Assembly (NCBI RefSeq): GCF_020360975.1
Contig: NW_025408672.1
Coordinates: 310,001 to 374,000, forward strand
From: Hirsutella rhossiliensis
Taxonomy: Eukaryota; Ascomycota; Sordariomycetes; Hypocreales; Ophiocordycipitaceae
DNA: 64,000 nt
Direction: 5' to 3'
A program made the position numbers and the translations under genes. Positions 38,301 to 49,440 of this stretch are shown piece after piece. The first letter of the stretch is position 1. Every line of letters begins with the position of its first letter. Below the pieces are notes generated by a model that did no database searches, was not told the origin of the DNA, and was given only the letters and a program-made list of their open reading frames with translations.

Positions 38301-40220
38301 TATTAATCGACTCGTCTCCTTAAGACAAACGCAATAATATACCTCTTAACCTAGGGGGTAAAGGAACGATTATAGTACGGGTTTAAGAAGATAACCCCTA
38401 GTCCGAACCCCGCACCCTTAACCTAGCGGTTAGTAGGGCCGGCTTAAGGATATTATAAATATAAGAACAATATAGACGAAAGGATACGTTATAAGGGATT
38501 AACCTAAGCAACGTTATTAAAGGAAAACGGGCTCGTAGGCCTAAGAAATCCCTTATTAATAATATTATCACAAAGGCAAGTAAGCATAAGCTTTATATTA
38601 AAGATATGCCGCCTCCCCCTACCTCCTTTAACGCGGCAATAGCTTTAGAATTCGTATACGAGTAGAAGGAAGCTATAGACCGCGAAATAGAGGAAAACCT
38701 AGTAAGGGGCATATAGAAGACCATCCTAAAAGCTATTATTAAATAGAAAGGTTACTTCCTAATCCCCTTACGTTAGGTCTTTATATATAAGACCGATAAA
38801 TAGGGGTATATTACACGCTTTAAAGCACGTATTATAGTTCGTAGAGACCTATAACCCGAAGGTAACGAGGATATATATATAGCCACCCTACGAGCACGAA
38901 CATTTCGACTACTAATAGCCTTCTACTACCTCGAGGACTTTAAGACGGAATAATACGACGTAAAAATAGTATTTTTATACGCAATCCTACGCTAAGAAGT
39001 CTATTACTAGCCTCTACCGGGATTCTTAATACCTAGGCTATGCCTAAAGCTATTAAAAGCACTATACGGGCTCTATATCTCTCTAAAGCTATAGTTTAAA
39101 GAGATATCTAGTTTCTTTATTAAACTAGGAGCCTAGTAGCTAGTAGAAGACGCCTACGTACTAGTCTATAAGGGCGTTATTATCTTTATCTTCGTAGATA
39201 ATATCGTTATAATATATCCGAAAAGGCAAAAATAAGATTAGGAAGAGCTATATAAGGCTATTACGAAGAAATACACCGTTACGTATATAGGAGAGCTACG
39301 CTAGTTCCTTAGCATCGAGATTATTAGGGATAGGGATCTTAAGAAGATATAGCTCTCGCAAGCTTCCTATATCTCTAAGACCGCGAAGAAATATTATATC
39401 CTTAATAATAATATCCTTCGTAAGCCTAAGATCCCGCTAATAATAGAAGAGCTCGTCCCCTACGAAAAGCAAGCCTTAAAGGAAGAGATACACGAATATC
39501 TCTCTTTAATTAGGTCGCTTATTTATCTAGTAATTTATACTAGGCTAGATATCGTATTTATAGCCGGAAAGCTAGCCTAATATAATTATAACCCCGGGCC
39601 GCGCTATAGGCATAAAGCACGTAAGTGCCTAGCTTACCTCTATTATACGAGAAACCGCTATATCTACTTTACGGCAATAAACCTAATAAGGCGGCTAATA
39701 TATATATCCGACTCCTTATACGCCAATAACCTAGAGACTAGGAAGTCCTTATAAGGATACGTATTCCTACTCCTTAGTAGGCTAATTAACTAGAAAGCTA
39801 CTAAGTAAGCTACTATAATAACGTCCTCTATAAAAGCTAAATTATTAGTACTCTTATAGATAGCTAAGGAATAGGTAGTATTTAGCCGACTAATTAAGGA
39901 GCTTAGTATTAGTATTAAAGGGACTATAGAGCTCTAGTATAATAACCTTTAGACTATTAGGCTTCTAACTAAATTAAGCGCGAAGCTTAAGACGAACCTT
40001 AAGTATATTAACGTTTATAGACACTAGCTTCGTTAGGAGGTATAGTAAGATCGGATATAAGTTAGCTAGATCGCATTAGTAGATAACCTAGCTAATAGCA
40101 TAACGAAGGCGCTTATATACTAGAAGTATTAGAGCTTTATTAAGCAACTAGGACTAGTAATACGGCCGGAAGATATATTAAGAGATAATATACCTAACCA
40201 CCGTATTAAGGCGTAATGTC
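35370..40220 (+). mobile_element. Copia F1 gag-pol, RIP-degraded but in one frame
   Basis: A single plus-strand frame runs nearly throughout, broken by TAG/TAA codons at Gln or Trp positions. Gag occupies about 35370-36300. The protease region is at about 36520 (LIYDLGADINLFNN, where the DTGA-type site is expected). A GAG-pre-integrase-like stretch lies at about 36930-37080. The integrase core is at about 37140-37460 (FALFTYIDISIRFYYL, then APLTPTQNGYVERL). Reverse transcriptase is at about 38740-39220 (ATLRARTFRLLIAF, KALYGLYIS, then IFIFVDNIV at the active site, normally YVDD). RNase H follows to about 40200. Frame preservation with only transition-type stops shows RIP rather than indel decay inactivated it. 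Confidence 0.85.
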
Positions 40221-41008
40221 TCCCTACTATAGCGAACTCGATAATCGCCGGATCCCGATAATAAGAGCACTACTATATATACTAAGATTAAGGGATTCTA
40301 ACGGCGTAGTTAGATCTTAATTTAGTTAAGAAACTATAAAGATCTAGGGGGTAGAAGTTAGCCCTATTTACTATTAAGAAGTAAAGCTATTACTAGACCA
40401 CCCCTTAATTAGTATAATACTATAGCGCTTAAACTTATGATAATCGCGATAGCTTTACTAAATTAAGACTAATTAATATAAGGAATATATTATTAGAAAG
40501 CCTACCTTTAGGATTACTTTTATCCTAAATAATAACGTCGCCGGTAAAGGTACTATAGTACCTAGGCTACCTAAAGGGATGCCCTGCTATGCCCCCTCCT
40601 TATAAGGAAGGTTATAAATATAACTTATAACTACTAGTTAAACGGTAAGAGTAGGTTATATAACCCTATTAATCGTAAGTTCGACTTCCCTTAGGGCGGA
40701 AGAGCAGGTTATATAACTACGCCCTAGGGGGGGCGCGGTTAAACGAACTTAGGGGCCCGAGGAGATAGGATATACGGAGGAGGGTTCTCCTTATATCCTA
40801 TCCTCTCGGGTCCCGGCTTTTGCCTTTTACTATATTTACCTTCCCTTTTTTATAAGATATAATTAGGAGCCTCCCCTATTTTTAGACAACCTCCTTAAAT
40901 AGATAATAAAGTAGCCGAATTTAATATCGGAATAACCTTATATTTATTAGACCGAACCCTCCTCTACCTATTGCCCCACTATCTAGAAGCTAGTGTAATA
41001 AGGGGGTG
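40221..41008 (+). other. Copia F1 3' untranslated region and polypurine tract
   Basis: Non-coding sequence after pol ends in a purine-rich tract (about 40999-41008, taagggggtg) that abuts the TG of the 3' LTR. Confidence 0.7.
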
Positions 41009-41298
41009 TGTTGAGGAGAGAGAGTAGGCATAAGAGGCCATAGTTATGCTTAGTAGACCCAATAGTCATATATAAGGAAGCCTGCCTAAATAACATGACT
41101 CCCCTAGCCCAAGGACACTATATAGGCCTGACTTAGGTATAGGAATATCCTATTGCCCTCTTTTAGCTAGCTATGTGTGGTCACTGTACCTATATAAGCC
41201 CCTCCCTTGTCCCAATAGATAGACCAAGACATGCATCACTAAATTCACCTTTCTGTGCCCCTATTTCTTCCACTGTGCTCTCAAGCCACTGCTTGAGA
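41009..41298 (+). repeat. Copia F1 3' LTR (290 bp)
   Basis: Runs from TGTTGAGG to CTTGAGA, followed by GTAAC (41299-41303). Here the inner, left part is mutated (about nine CpA/TpG transitions in the first 115 bp) and the outer part is pristine, the mirror image of the 5' LTR. Confidence 0.92.
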
Positions 41299-41303
41299 GT
41301 AAC

Positions 41304-42061
41304 CTTAATGCTGGATCTCCACTGAACTTAGATCCGTTGAAAAACGCGATTCTAATTGCGGCTATTGACGGTTATCCTATTTGGGCTGTAGCCAAGGCGC
41401 AATGGCAACCCATGCTTGGCGCGATAATCCCTGTAATCTGTCTGTCCGAACCTGTTCTGTCCGGAGCCAACCCGTCCCTTTCCTCCATCGTATCATTCGC
41501 CTTATCCGAATCAAGACCTTGATCGCCGTAAAAATCGACTTCTGACTCCATTAAGTACGAAGTACACGATTCCAAGTTGGCGATAAGGTAGCCTCTGTTG
41601 TGCAGCTCGTTCGACCCTGCGGATGACAGAGACAGGTCGCAAAATAATACTCACATGCATTTATGAGGAGCGTGAGGCTGCTGGGTCGCCGTAACTAGCC
41701 AATCATTAGAACGGTGTGAAATGGCACTCGTTGACGTACCTAATTCTCGGTATGTAATTTACGCTCCACCGTGCGTAGACAGCATCCCGACTGAATTGGT
41801 CCGTTGCAGAACACCGACTTGGTAATTAATTATGACGTCCGACACCTCCAAAGCAGAGAACAGCGGCGCCATTTTGTTCTCGACTCCTCGACAAGCAGCT
41901 GCACACGCATCACATAATCGTGCCGCGTCGTGGTACACGGGCAATTGCGCTTGGGTAAACTCCCAGGTCGCTCTCCCAGTTCGAAAATCTCTCGCCCCAG
42001 AGCAACAGAAACGCATTCGTGGGGCAGATGGTTTGGCCCACAATGGGATTGAGTACAAGCA
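41304..42061. other. Intergenic region upstream of the first bZIP gene
   Basis: Normal base composition with CpA/TpG present. Several short overlapping frames exist on both strands, none with recognisable motifs. The left end is the former upstream flank of the FAR1-like relic; the right end should hold the bZIP promoter. Confidence 0.5.
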
Positions 42062-43052
42062 ATGCCTAGAAAGGTAGGAACGGCCATTCCCGTGTGGATA
42101 CACGCAGCACTGTCTGATAATCTATGGGCTTTAGTTCAAGACAGCTGCATCGGTGGTTCAGAACCGTGAAAGCCAGCGGCAGTCGCGGGCCCGGCGTAGG
42201 GAGCTTGTCGACGACCTGAAAAGGCGACTAAATGAATACGAGCGCCGGGAGGCGGCGGCTTCCCTCGAGATACAGGCGGCGGCCAGGGCAGTAAATGCTG
42301 AGAACAGGCAACTGAGAGTCCTGCTTGAGCTAAACGGCGTTTCGCACGACCAAGTTAACTCATACCTGGCCTCGCATGTACCTTCGGCCGGCGGAACTTC
42401 CATTAGCGACCCCAGAGCGAAGAGGCGCGGGCTAACTCCTGAAGCGACTGGCCGAGCTGGAGAGGTTCGTGACTTGTCGGAGGACCAGCGCCCCCGACTA
42501 CCATACCGACGACAACTACAACAGCCGCATCGGAAGGAATCTATATTGTCCGAGGTGAGTATGATCCGGGCTTTTCATCCGCCGCCCGTGCCACCTCCCT
42601 CATCGTCTCCACCCTCCCATCACACAGCCGCCGCGAAGTCTTATCTAGAAGCGCCCACGATGACCCCGACAGCATCTCCTCGGGCTTCATTGCGGGACTC
42701 GAGCAACGAGGAAGAGCGCGAGAGAGATACGGACGAGCACTGCCATTGGCAATATAGGGATAGACATCGTGTGGAGGCGGCTGATGCCCTCGACGTGGAC
42801 GCCTCATTTTCGTCTTTCCCCTACGTGCTTCCGTCAGTGTCAGAATGCTTCTGCCCGCGACAGCCGTCTGGGCCGGCCCCAGACCCGGCCGAGAGCTTGG
42901 AAACGTCCTGCGATGTGGCCGCCGCGATCCTGGTCCAGCTGCACGACCAGACAGATTCTGTAGGGGCCCGCGTCGCTCTGGGCTGCACGGGCACAAGCAG
43001 CTGCTCCGTGAAGAATACAAGGATTTTCCAGTTAATGGATCGGCTGGGCTGA
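42062..43052 (+). CDS. Fungal bZIP transcription factor 1
   Basis: A nuclear DNA-binding regulator. The long frame has a basic region NRESQRQSRARRRELVDDL that fits N-x7-R, followed by a leucine-zipper-like heptad helix ending in ENRQLRVLL and a V-xx-YL element. The middle is Pro/Ser-rich. The C-terminus carries SCDVAAAILVQL, then LGCTGTSSC and VKNTRIFQLMD, which I recognise as a conserved tail of a fungal bZIP family. The continuous frame begins with GTG (42153), not ATG. The likely start is ATG 42062 in a 12-nt first exon (MPRK), spliced from 42073 (gtagga donor) to 42162 (cag acceptor) in phase 0. An additional intron near the GTGAGT at about 42553 cannot be excluded. It lies beside ACR3, so a role in arsenic response is possible but unproven. 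Confidence 0.72.
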
Positions 43053-43125
43053 TCGAGGGCTGCGTTCGCGCGCCGACGAACCGTGCCGGCATTGCCTTCT
43101 TTGATGTCGCTGTCCTGGACCCGGC

Positions 43126-43600
43126 TCAAGTCCAATCCAATGCCTGGCTGGGTGGCGGCGACGGTGGCAAATGCTGGTTCTGGGGTGAGGCCCTCGAAAC
43201 AGCAGGCTCCAGAGGGCTAGCGACGCGTGGGAAGAGCTCGTTCCGGATGAACTCCTCCAGAGACTCGACGCGTTTCTCGGCACTTTCCGCCCGTTCCTCG
43301 ACGCGCTGCAGGAGAGCTTCGATTCGTGCTAATTGGATCCTCGTTGGCACCAGGGCCAGCACTCGGCGCTTTCGCCTTTGTGGCGACAGATTTCTTTCGT
43401 GGTGGGCGCGGTTCTGGGTCGAACTGCTGTGCTGGTTTTAGAGGTCAACCGCGGGCGCTGGTCCTCATCACGTCGGCCGCGTTTGTCGAATTGGCCACAA
43501 TGATGCTACAGACCACGTAATCGTTCGTACTGTCATCCTCGTCATTGAGCAAATCGAACTGGAGTTCTTGCTGTTCCTTGGCATTTTTCGTCCTGCAAGA
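43126..43600 (-). CDS. Hypothetical minus-strand coiled-coil protein (tentative)
   Basis: Between 43435 and 43126 the minus strand encodes a Lys/Arg-rich start followed by RIEALLQRVEERAESAEKRV and LEEFI, a clear heptad coiled coil, then a Pro-rich tail to a stop at 43126. Upstream (about 43595-43445), after a possible acceptor, an acidic frame reads KEQQELQFDLLNDEDD. A 40-nt intron could join the two. No ATG or promoter is identified and no family is recognised. The 3' end comes within 80 bp of the convergent bZIP 1 stop. It may be a real small gene or a relic. Confidence 0.3.
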
Positions 43601-44683
43601 TGGTCGGTCGCATTGGCTTCAGGAAAATTCGAATCATAACTAGTGTGTGTGTGTATTTTCCGTTCCAGCGGCCGAAAGGCTGCTCAGGTCCCCATCACGG
43701 GGCACAGGACGTGCTGAGCTAGACTATGTAGAATTCCTGCCACCGAAGGCCACCCAGAACCGAGCTGTCGAGGTCGATCTCCGGAGGCGGTCCTCCCAAG
43801 TGTCCATCCAGCATTTCATAGGCTCTTCGGCGCTCCGTATCGAAGCCTGTCTCCCGTCAGCGGGACTTCCAGGCGCGTGGCAACGCCACAATGGTCAACC
43901 CTTGGTTTTTCCGGTCAGAAGTCTCTCGCTCGTTGCTAAGGCTGCTGCCGCAGTCCATGCTCCAGTAACCAAGCGATGGAAATAGCGAGGAGCGGCGGTA
44001 GGGAAAACCCCTCAGAAGGAATCAGAGGCTGTCGCGCAGCTTGCCTTAAGGGAGAAAAACTTCCGCGACTAGCCACCGTTGTTTATAAGGGCGGACCTTC
44101 CGATACCCACAGCTCCTTGGTTCCGAAGAGTGCCATGAGGTCCGAGTGGACGTGTTGTCGAGACCGGCTTCGAAGAGGAATATGAACTCTCCTAAGATCC
44201 TCCTCTATGTTGTTAGGGTCACGATAGACCCCGCAGCAAAAGCGCGGTTGGGCGGCCTGTGGATCCTGTACGGCTAACCAGCTGCTAACAATTATTTTTT
44301 ACAGGGGAGAGTTGAACTAGTTGCCATAGCCATGCTTCGGCAGGGTGGGTTAGTGCTGCCCGAAGCCTGACAAATGCGACAGGGCATGGACTGGGACTGT
44401 TGAGGGCACAGGCCTAGCGCCGGATTGCGGGAACGAGACGAGGCGCCACCGTAATAGCAGGGTTATTAATGCGGCGAGTATCGGGGTGGTGCAATAACAG
44501 GAGAGAGTAACGCAACCTTCATTCCGCGTTCCACAGGAACCCCTAAACCCACCCCGTACGGAACTAACCGTCGGCGTTCACCTTTGCCCTTTCACGGTTC
44601 GTGTCTTGAGAAGGTTGTCCAGTCCAACTCGTCGATCAGGACTCCCTTCTAGAGACGTCATTGTCTTCTCCCCGCGGAACACG
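43601..44683. other. Intergenic region between the two bZIP genes
   Basis: About 1.1 kb with normal composition and a (GT)n run at about 43643-43652. A minus-strand frame ending near 43730 reads RRAYEMLDGHLGG and then a short acidic, hydrophobic end, so a decayed exon may lie here. Nothing else convincing was found. The right part should contain the promoter of bZIP 2. Confidence 0.4.
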
Positions 44684-45490
44684 ATGGATCGACGGTCCCG
44701 CGTGAACCCGGATGTCCTCATTGCGAAGTGGTCCAGCAAGTCAGCAGACGACAGGCGAATACGTGTGCGCGACAATCAACGACGCCACCGCGAGAGGGCG
44801 AGGAGTCATGTCGCGCAACTGGAGTCCAAGCTCGCCGGAACAGAGTTGCAGCTGCTGCAGGCACTGGCAACGGTTCAACGCCTGACTGCGGAGCTCGGGC
44901 ATGTCCGGGCATCGGGTTCAGCGACTCGCGCTGATGAAGCCACCACTCGAAACCCCAGCCCACCATCACGATCATCATCACAGCCCCCGCGCCCGTCGTC
45001 GCACTCACCGTTGGCCCAGCATCAGGCCTGCCCCAAGCCCATGCGTGCCTCTGAGCCAGACGACGACCACCTAGTGACGAACACTGCATGCAGGAGCAAT
45101 ATCGTAGCCGGCGGACTTCTCGGCGCTCTCCACACAACGCAACGACGACACTTCCACGGCGATAGTGAGCTGTTAGTGCCGACGGACCATCTAGTCGATC
45201 CGTTGCTAGCATGTGCACCAAGATGCGAAACCTGGGTCGGCTACGATGGCGCCGTGGGCAACCATGAGGAGGAATACTGCACCATGCCGCCGCCTAAGCC
45301 CAAGGAATCGACTACTCGCTGCCGCGACGCTAACCAACTGATCACGGAGCGAAACTATGCCGGCCTCGAACCGTGGCTTATTCATCGGTGGCTACGACCA
45401 GGCTATCGGGGACCCGTCGCCGAGGGTGATGGGTGCCGTGTGGACCATAGACTGCTATTTGCCTTACTCGATCACATCACCTCCCCCTAG
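44684..45490 (+). CDS. Fungal bZIP-like transcription factor 2 with altered basic region
   Basis: A 268-residue protein from ATG 44684, the first ATG of the frame; the open frame extends upstream only through a TTG. Residues about 27-44 read RVRDNQRRHRERARSHV, the fungal NQRRxRxRR-type basic region. The invariant Arg eight residues after Asn is Ala here, with Arg one position later. A short zipper (LESKLAG...LLQAL...LTAEL) follows. The centre is Ser/Pro-rich. The C-terminal 90 residues hold TMPPPKPKESTTRC, then LITERNYAGLEPWLI, a WLRPG element and a GCRVDHRLLFALLDHI end, the conserved tail block of one fungal bZIP-like family. No intron is needed. The stop is only 135 bp from the convergent ACR3 stop. 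Its DNA binding may be weakened; a regulatory link to ACR3 is inference. Confidence 0.75.
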   Translation: MDRRSRVNPDVLIAKWSSKSADDRRIRVRDNQRRHRERARSHVAQLESKLAGTELQLLQALATVQRLTAELGHVRASGSATRADEATTRNPSPPSRSSSQPPRPSSHSPLAQHQACPKPMRASEPDDDHLVTNTACRSNIVAGGLLGALHTTQRRHFHGDSELLVPTDHLVDPLLACAPRCETWVGYDGAVGNHEEEYCTMPPPKPKESTTRCRDANQLITERNYAGLEPWLIHRWLRPGYRGPVAEGDGCRVDHRLLFALLDHITSP

Positions 45491-45625
45491 TCTACCACGA
45501 ATGGGCATTTGACCGGTTAATGAGAAGCGATATTTTGTGGTATGCCCCAAAATAGGCAACCTAGTTAATGCATTTTAAACTTATATTATCTTCGCATATG
45601 CTACCGATAGAGGGAAACCCTTCAT

Positions 45626-47143
45626 TTACTTCCAATTCCACCTATTGCCCATCCATCGAACCGTATATACCAAGCCGATTAGGACGGGCACCTCAATCAG
45701 CGGGCCGACGGTAGACGCCAAAGCCTGATCGCTGTCGGGGCCGAACGTCGCCACTGCCACGGCTATGGCAAGCTCAAAGTTGTTGCTGGCGGCGGTGAAA
45801 CTTTGCGTCACCATATGAGAGAACTTGAAGCCGAGCAGTCGTCCGACCCAAAGGGTAACGAAGAAGACGAACAGGAAATACACTAGGAGCGGTGAGGCGA
45901 CCCGGAGCACCGATACGATCTGGTGGACGACCTGGCGACCCTGGGAGGCGAAGAGGACAAGAATGGTATATAGCAGGCCAATGAGAGACCAGGGCGAGAC
46001 GAATCGGAGGAAGACTCTCTGGTACCAGACGTGCCCAGCCACCGCGCGGAGTACAAACCGCGTTACGGCAGCGGCTCCGAGCGGGATGCCAAGAAAGACG
46101 GCCACGCTGGTGGCGACGACTTCGTAGGATATGTCGAAGGTGCCCGGCTCCCCACCGATGACGCGGATTAAGAAGACGGCAAGCGGCGCGAAGAGAACCA
46201 TTTGCAGCAGCGAGTTGATGGCGACGAGGATGGCGCAATACTCGTCGTCTCCGCCGGCAAGGCCATTCCAGATGAGAACCTAAGGGACGAACCGAGTCAG
46301 TATCAACCACTTGACGATTCGGGGGAAAGGGAAGGCCCTAACCATGGCAATACATCTCCCGAGTCCGACGAGTATGAGGCCGATGCGAAGATCGCTCTTG
46401 TCTGGAAGGAAAGCCCAGGCGAGGCCAAGCTGGTCGGTCGTACGAATGTTGGCCAATACTCGGGGGTCTTCTCACGGTTCTCTCTACACACTTACCATGA
46501 GAAAAGGCGCGAGAATCCAGTTCACCAATATGCTAAAGCATATCTGCTTCCACATTCCCCTTTGCGACAAGAGTTTGTGTAGCGCTTCATAGCGCACCTT
46601 ACACAGGATTGGGTACATCATAACGAGTAAACCAACGGCTGTAGTGGGAAAACGGTATTTTTAGCCCAAAGCACTGCGCCCGGTCGAATTTGCCTTCGAA
46701 AGTCGAGACGGGGACATACCAATTGGCACCGACACGCCAACAAACTTGCCCCTCTGTAGGGTGGGACCCATCTCCGGGACGAAGTTGCCTAAAATGATGC
46801 CGATGGCCATCGCCAAGAAGATCCAAACCGCCAGGTAGCGATCGAGAAAGCCTAGATCCTTGAAGGCAGACACTGATACTGGGCCTTTGCTGCGATTAGT
46901 GGCCTGGTTCTCGGAGCCAAGTTGGCCGTTGCCGTTGTGCTCGACCACCGCCGGAGTTATGTTGGCGTGCATTTCGAGGCGGCCTGGTTTTCCTTGTTTT
47001 TGCTTCGAAGCTATGCTAGCGGTAGTTGAGGTGTAATATGCGGTCGTGTTTACGTGTTTCTGTGTATATGATGTTGCAGGTCGTATCTGTGTTGTTGCGT
47101 TTTCAGATGGCCGCACTGGTAGAACGACTTTGGAGGTGTGCAT
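45626..47143 (-). CDS. ACR3: ACR3 arsenite efflux transporter (four exons)
   Basis: Exports arsenite (and possibly antimonite) across the plasma membrane; member of the BART/ACR3 superfamily with about ten membrane helices. Exons on the minus strand are 47143-46720, 46638-46496, 46429-46343 and 46279-45626. All junctions are GT-AG and in frame, giving 435 residues. Family marks in order are LGFLDRYLAVWIFLAM and GNFVPEM in helix 1; GLLVMMYPILCKVRYE with the conserved transport Cys at about residue 154; NWILAPFLM; LAWAFLPDKSDLRIGLI; LIWNGLAGGDDEYCA; and FTAASNNFELAIAVAVATFG with the conserved Glu near residue 387. The end is TVGPLIEVPVLIGLVY. An N-terminal extension of about 90 mostly polar residues precedes helix 1. 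No frameshift or lost key residue is seen, so it looks functional. Its 5' end faces the copia G insertion 225 bp away. Confidence 0.93.
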
Positions 47144-47368
47144 CTATGGGTGCCACGAAATAAACTGGAGAGAAAAGGACACCGTGTGGCCCTCACCGGT
47201 GCGTACTATAGCAGGAGAAGAAAGGATAACTGAGAAGAAAGAGATACCAGTAGGGCATATACCACAAGTTAATAAGGTGAAGGGAAGGTCATCAAGCTCC
47301 AAGTTCTACAAGCACGCATTGTGGGACGGGGAACCGAGGGCTCGCTGAGAGGAAATAAAAGGAGGGGA
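47144..47368 (-). promoter_or_regulatory. Remaining ACR3-proximal promoter
   Basis: The 225 bp between the ACR3 ATG and the copia G target duplication (GGGGA, 47364-47368). It is purine-rich on the plus strand. No clear TATA box or bZIP palindrome is visible, so the distal control elements are probably now beyond copia G (53466-53874). Confidence 0.55.
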
Positions 47369-47568
47369 TGTTGGATCCACCTGTGCACTAGGCACCGATC
47401 GCGCACGTATAACTAATCGACCGCGCTAGTCACGTGCGAGTAAGAGGTGAGACACAGGGAGGAAGGTCTTTGCACACAGTTTGTATGGGACACGTTTCCC
47501 TAGTTACACAAGATATAACCAATTGAACCAGTTCGAATAACCTCACTGCAGTGAAGAGCCTGTCCACA
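47369..47568 (+). repeat. Copia G 5' LTR
   Basis: 200 bp, identical to the 3' LTR, with TG...CA ends. It contains a CACGTG E-box-like hexamer (47431-47436). Its left edge faces the ACR3 promoter. Confidence 0.95.
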
Positions 47569-47835
47569 CTGATCAGTGTCGCCCGGCAAAGGTGACACAG
47601 AACAGCAAGACGGAAGAGAGCTAACCTATCGTCACGCTCTGCAAAGCGAGCTCCTGACGGTAGGATAGTTGCTACAACGCGCGGATTGCTACGAAGACTC
47701 TGCATCAGAGCCCACTCTAGTTATCCAACCGTGCCTAAGCTTTGCTGTCATCAGCGACCCTTAGGCGTGCCCTATCGCACATTGATAACCTCATTGACAC
47801 CCTGTGCCCTGTTTCTCAGCACACAGCCTGTCAAT

Positions 47836-49440
47836 ATGTCTGACAATTCATCTGCCGCACTAGCCCCGGCAACAGCCCAGGATACCCCGGCCAACGTGTC
47901 TCTCGAAGACAGGCAACTCGTTGAACGGAACCTGACGATCGTGGAGCCCTTCACTCCCGATCAGGCATTTCGACGCGGATTTCCTCAACGAACCTATCAC
48001 CCAAAGCTCCTCCCTGTCCACCGCAACAGCTTCTTCTTAGGCTGTGTGGCAACATACACGGTGGATAAACGTAACCACGGAATTGCCCTGCTTGGGGATC
48101 TGTATAACGACTTCACGGGATGGAGCTATGATGACTTCGAACTAATCAACCCACGCCTTAGATCAAGACTCCGGACGCTTCTCAGAATTAGGGGGATCTA
48201 TATGGGCAAGGCCAACTCTAGCATCTCTCGAGCTTTATGTGGCCTTCTAACAAGTAACGAACTTCCTGAATGGGATGAGAACGAGTTGCTTGGTCAAGAG
48301 GTTGCTGAAAACACCGTGGCATATAAGGTGAAACAGAAGCTGCTCCAAGGAACTGTTAAAGCGGCTATATCGTCACCGGCACCGGTAGTAATCCAGCAGC
48401 CAACTATTACCCGACCGGCGGAACCGGAATCCCTCAGATCATTGAGACCCATCAACCCGCTCAGCAAGAGCCTCAGCATCAATGGCGCGAATCCCTCGGT
48501 ATCAGCAGACGCTCCCCGTACGGACTACCAACTTCCGAGATGCATACACGAGCATTCCACCTGTTCGATTCGAGAACGAGGAAGTTGAGGCCGATCTCAC
48601 GATTAGATTCATTAAGATATGGGACAAGAAACTAGCCTATACCGGCGAACCATACGATATCTTCGATGACAAGATCCGGAAATTCATGAGCGTGTGCCGT
48701 CAAGCAAACATTCCTCCGTCTAAATTCCATGGTGTTTTCCTTCGATTCTGGCCAAGGAAGCTCAGTCCTTCTTTCTACACGAAATCAGCACTGATTTAAC
48801 CTTCGCTGAGATGTATCAGAAGATGAAAGAGCACTTTGACACCGAAATCAACCAGAAGATGTATCATACCCACTGGAGCACCCTCACCTTCAGCCGACTT
48901 CGGGCTGAGATGCCCGGTAAGTCATCTGACGAGGTCCTCCAGGCCCTTCTTACGAAATTGCGGCTCTGTAGGAGAGCACTCGGGGATAAGTCTGGCGGCG
49001 AAGGTGGCCTGATCGATGCAACGCTCAGGGCGTGCCGTGGTGTGCCTGAATTCCGACTCGCGATATACTCTCCCGCACCTACATTTGAGGGATTGGCATC
49101 ACAGCTTCGATCATCGCTATCTGCCATGCAAGATGAACGATCTGAACAACCCAGTGGCCAATATCCCCAAGACCTGGATAGAGGACATGATCAGCACTTC
49201 GTGGATCGCAAATTTCAGCGAAATTCCGGCGGAACAAGAGGTCAATCACAAAGGCGTCAGCCAAATTGGAAGAAGAAATGCTACGTTTGCGGCAAGGAAG
49301 GTTGTTTCTCAACGAGACATCCTGAAAACGAGAGAAAAGCAGCCAAAGAGAAGTATCTACGAGAGAGAGGCTTCCACGGTCAATCTCGTTCGTATGCTAT
49401 GTTCTTGGCTGACTATGAAGGAATCACAGGATCAGGATGA
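47836..49440 (+). pseudogene. Copia G gag, frameshifted
   Basis: Starts at ATG 47836 (MSDNSSAAL) and encodes a gag that would form the virus-like particle. The frame shifts near 48470-48560 and again near 48745. It then carries the nucleocapsid zinc knuckle CYVCGKEGCFSTRH (49279-49320), the CX2C-GC-H form common in fungal copia elements. A further frame change at about 49420 leads into the protease-integrase part. No premature stop of the RIP type (CAG or CAA changed to TAG or TAA) explains the breaks; they are small indels. Confidence 0.8.

Noticed and set aside
42541..43092. 183-codon minus-strand open frame and other frames overlapping bZIP 1
   Set aside because: Antisense or alternative-frame shadows of the bZIP 1 coding region, which has conserved N- and C-terminal motifs.
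44718..45221. 167-codon minus-strand open frame opposite bZIP 2
   Set aside because: No motif; composition mirrors the sense-strand Ser/Pro-rich bZIP linker.
45774..46310. 178-codon minus-strand frame overlapping ACR3
   Set aside because: An alternative frame of ACR3 exon 4; the ACR3 frame has transporter motifs and correct splicing.
49016..49400. Separate small genes in the copia G region
   Set aside because: Overlapping frames are pieces of one frameshifted gag-pol, joined by shared domain order and flanked by identical LTRs.
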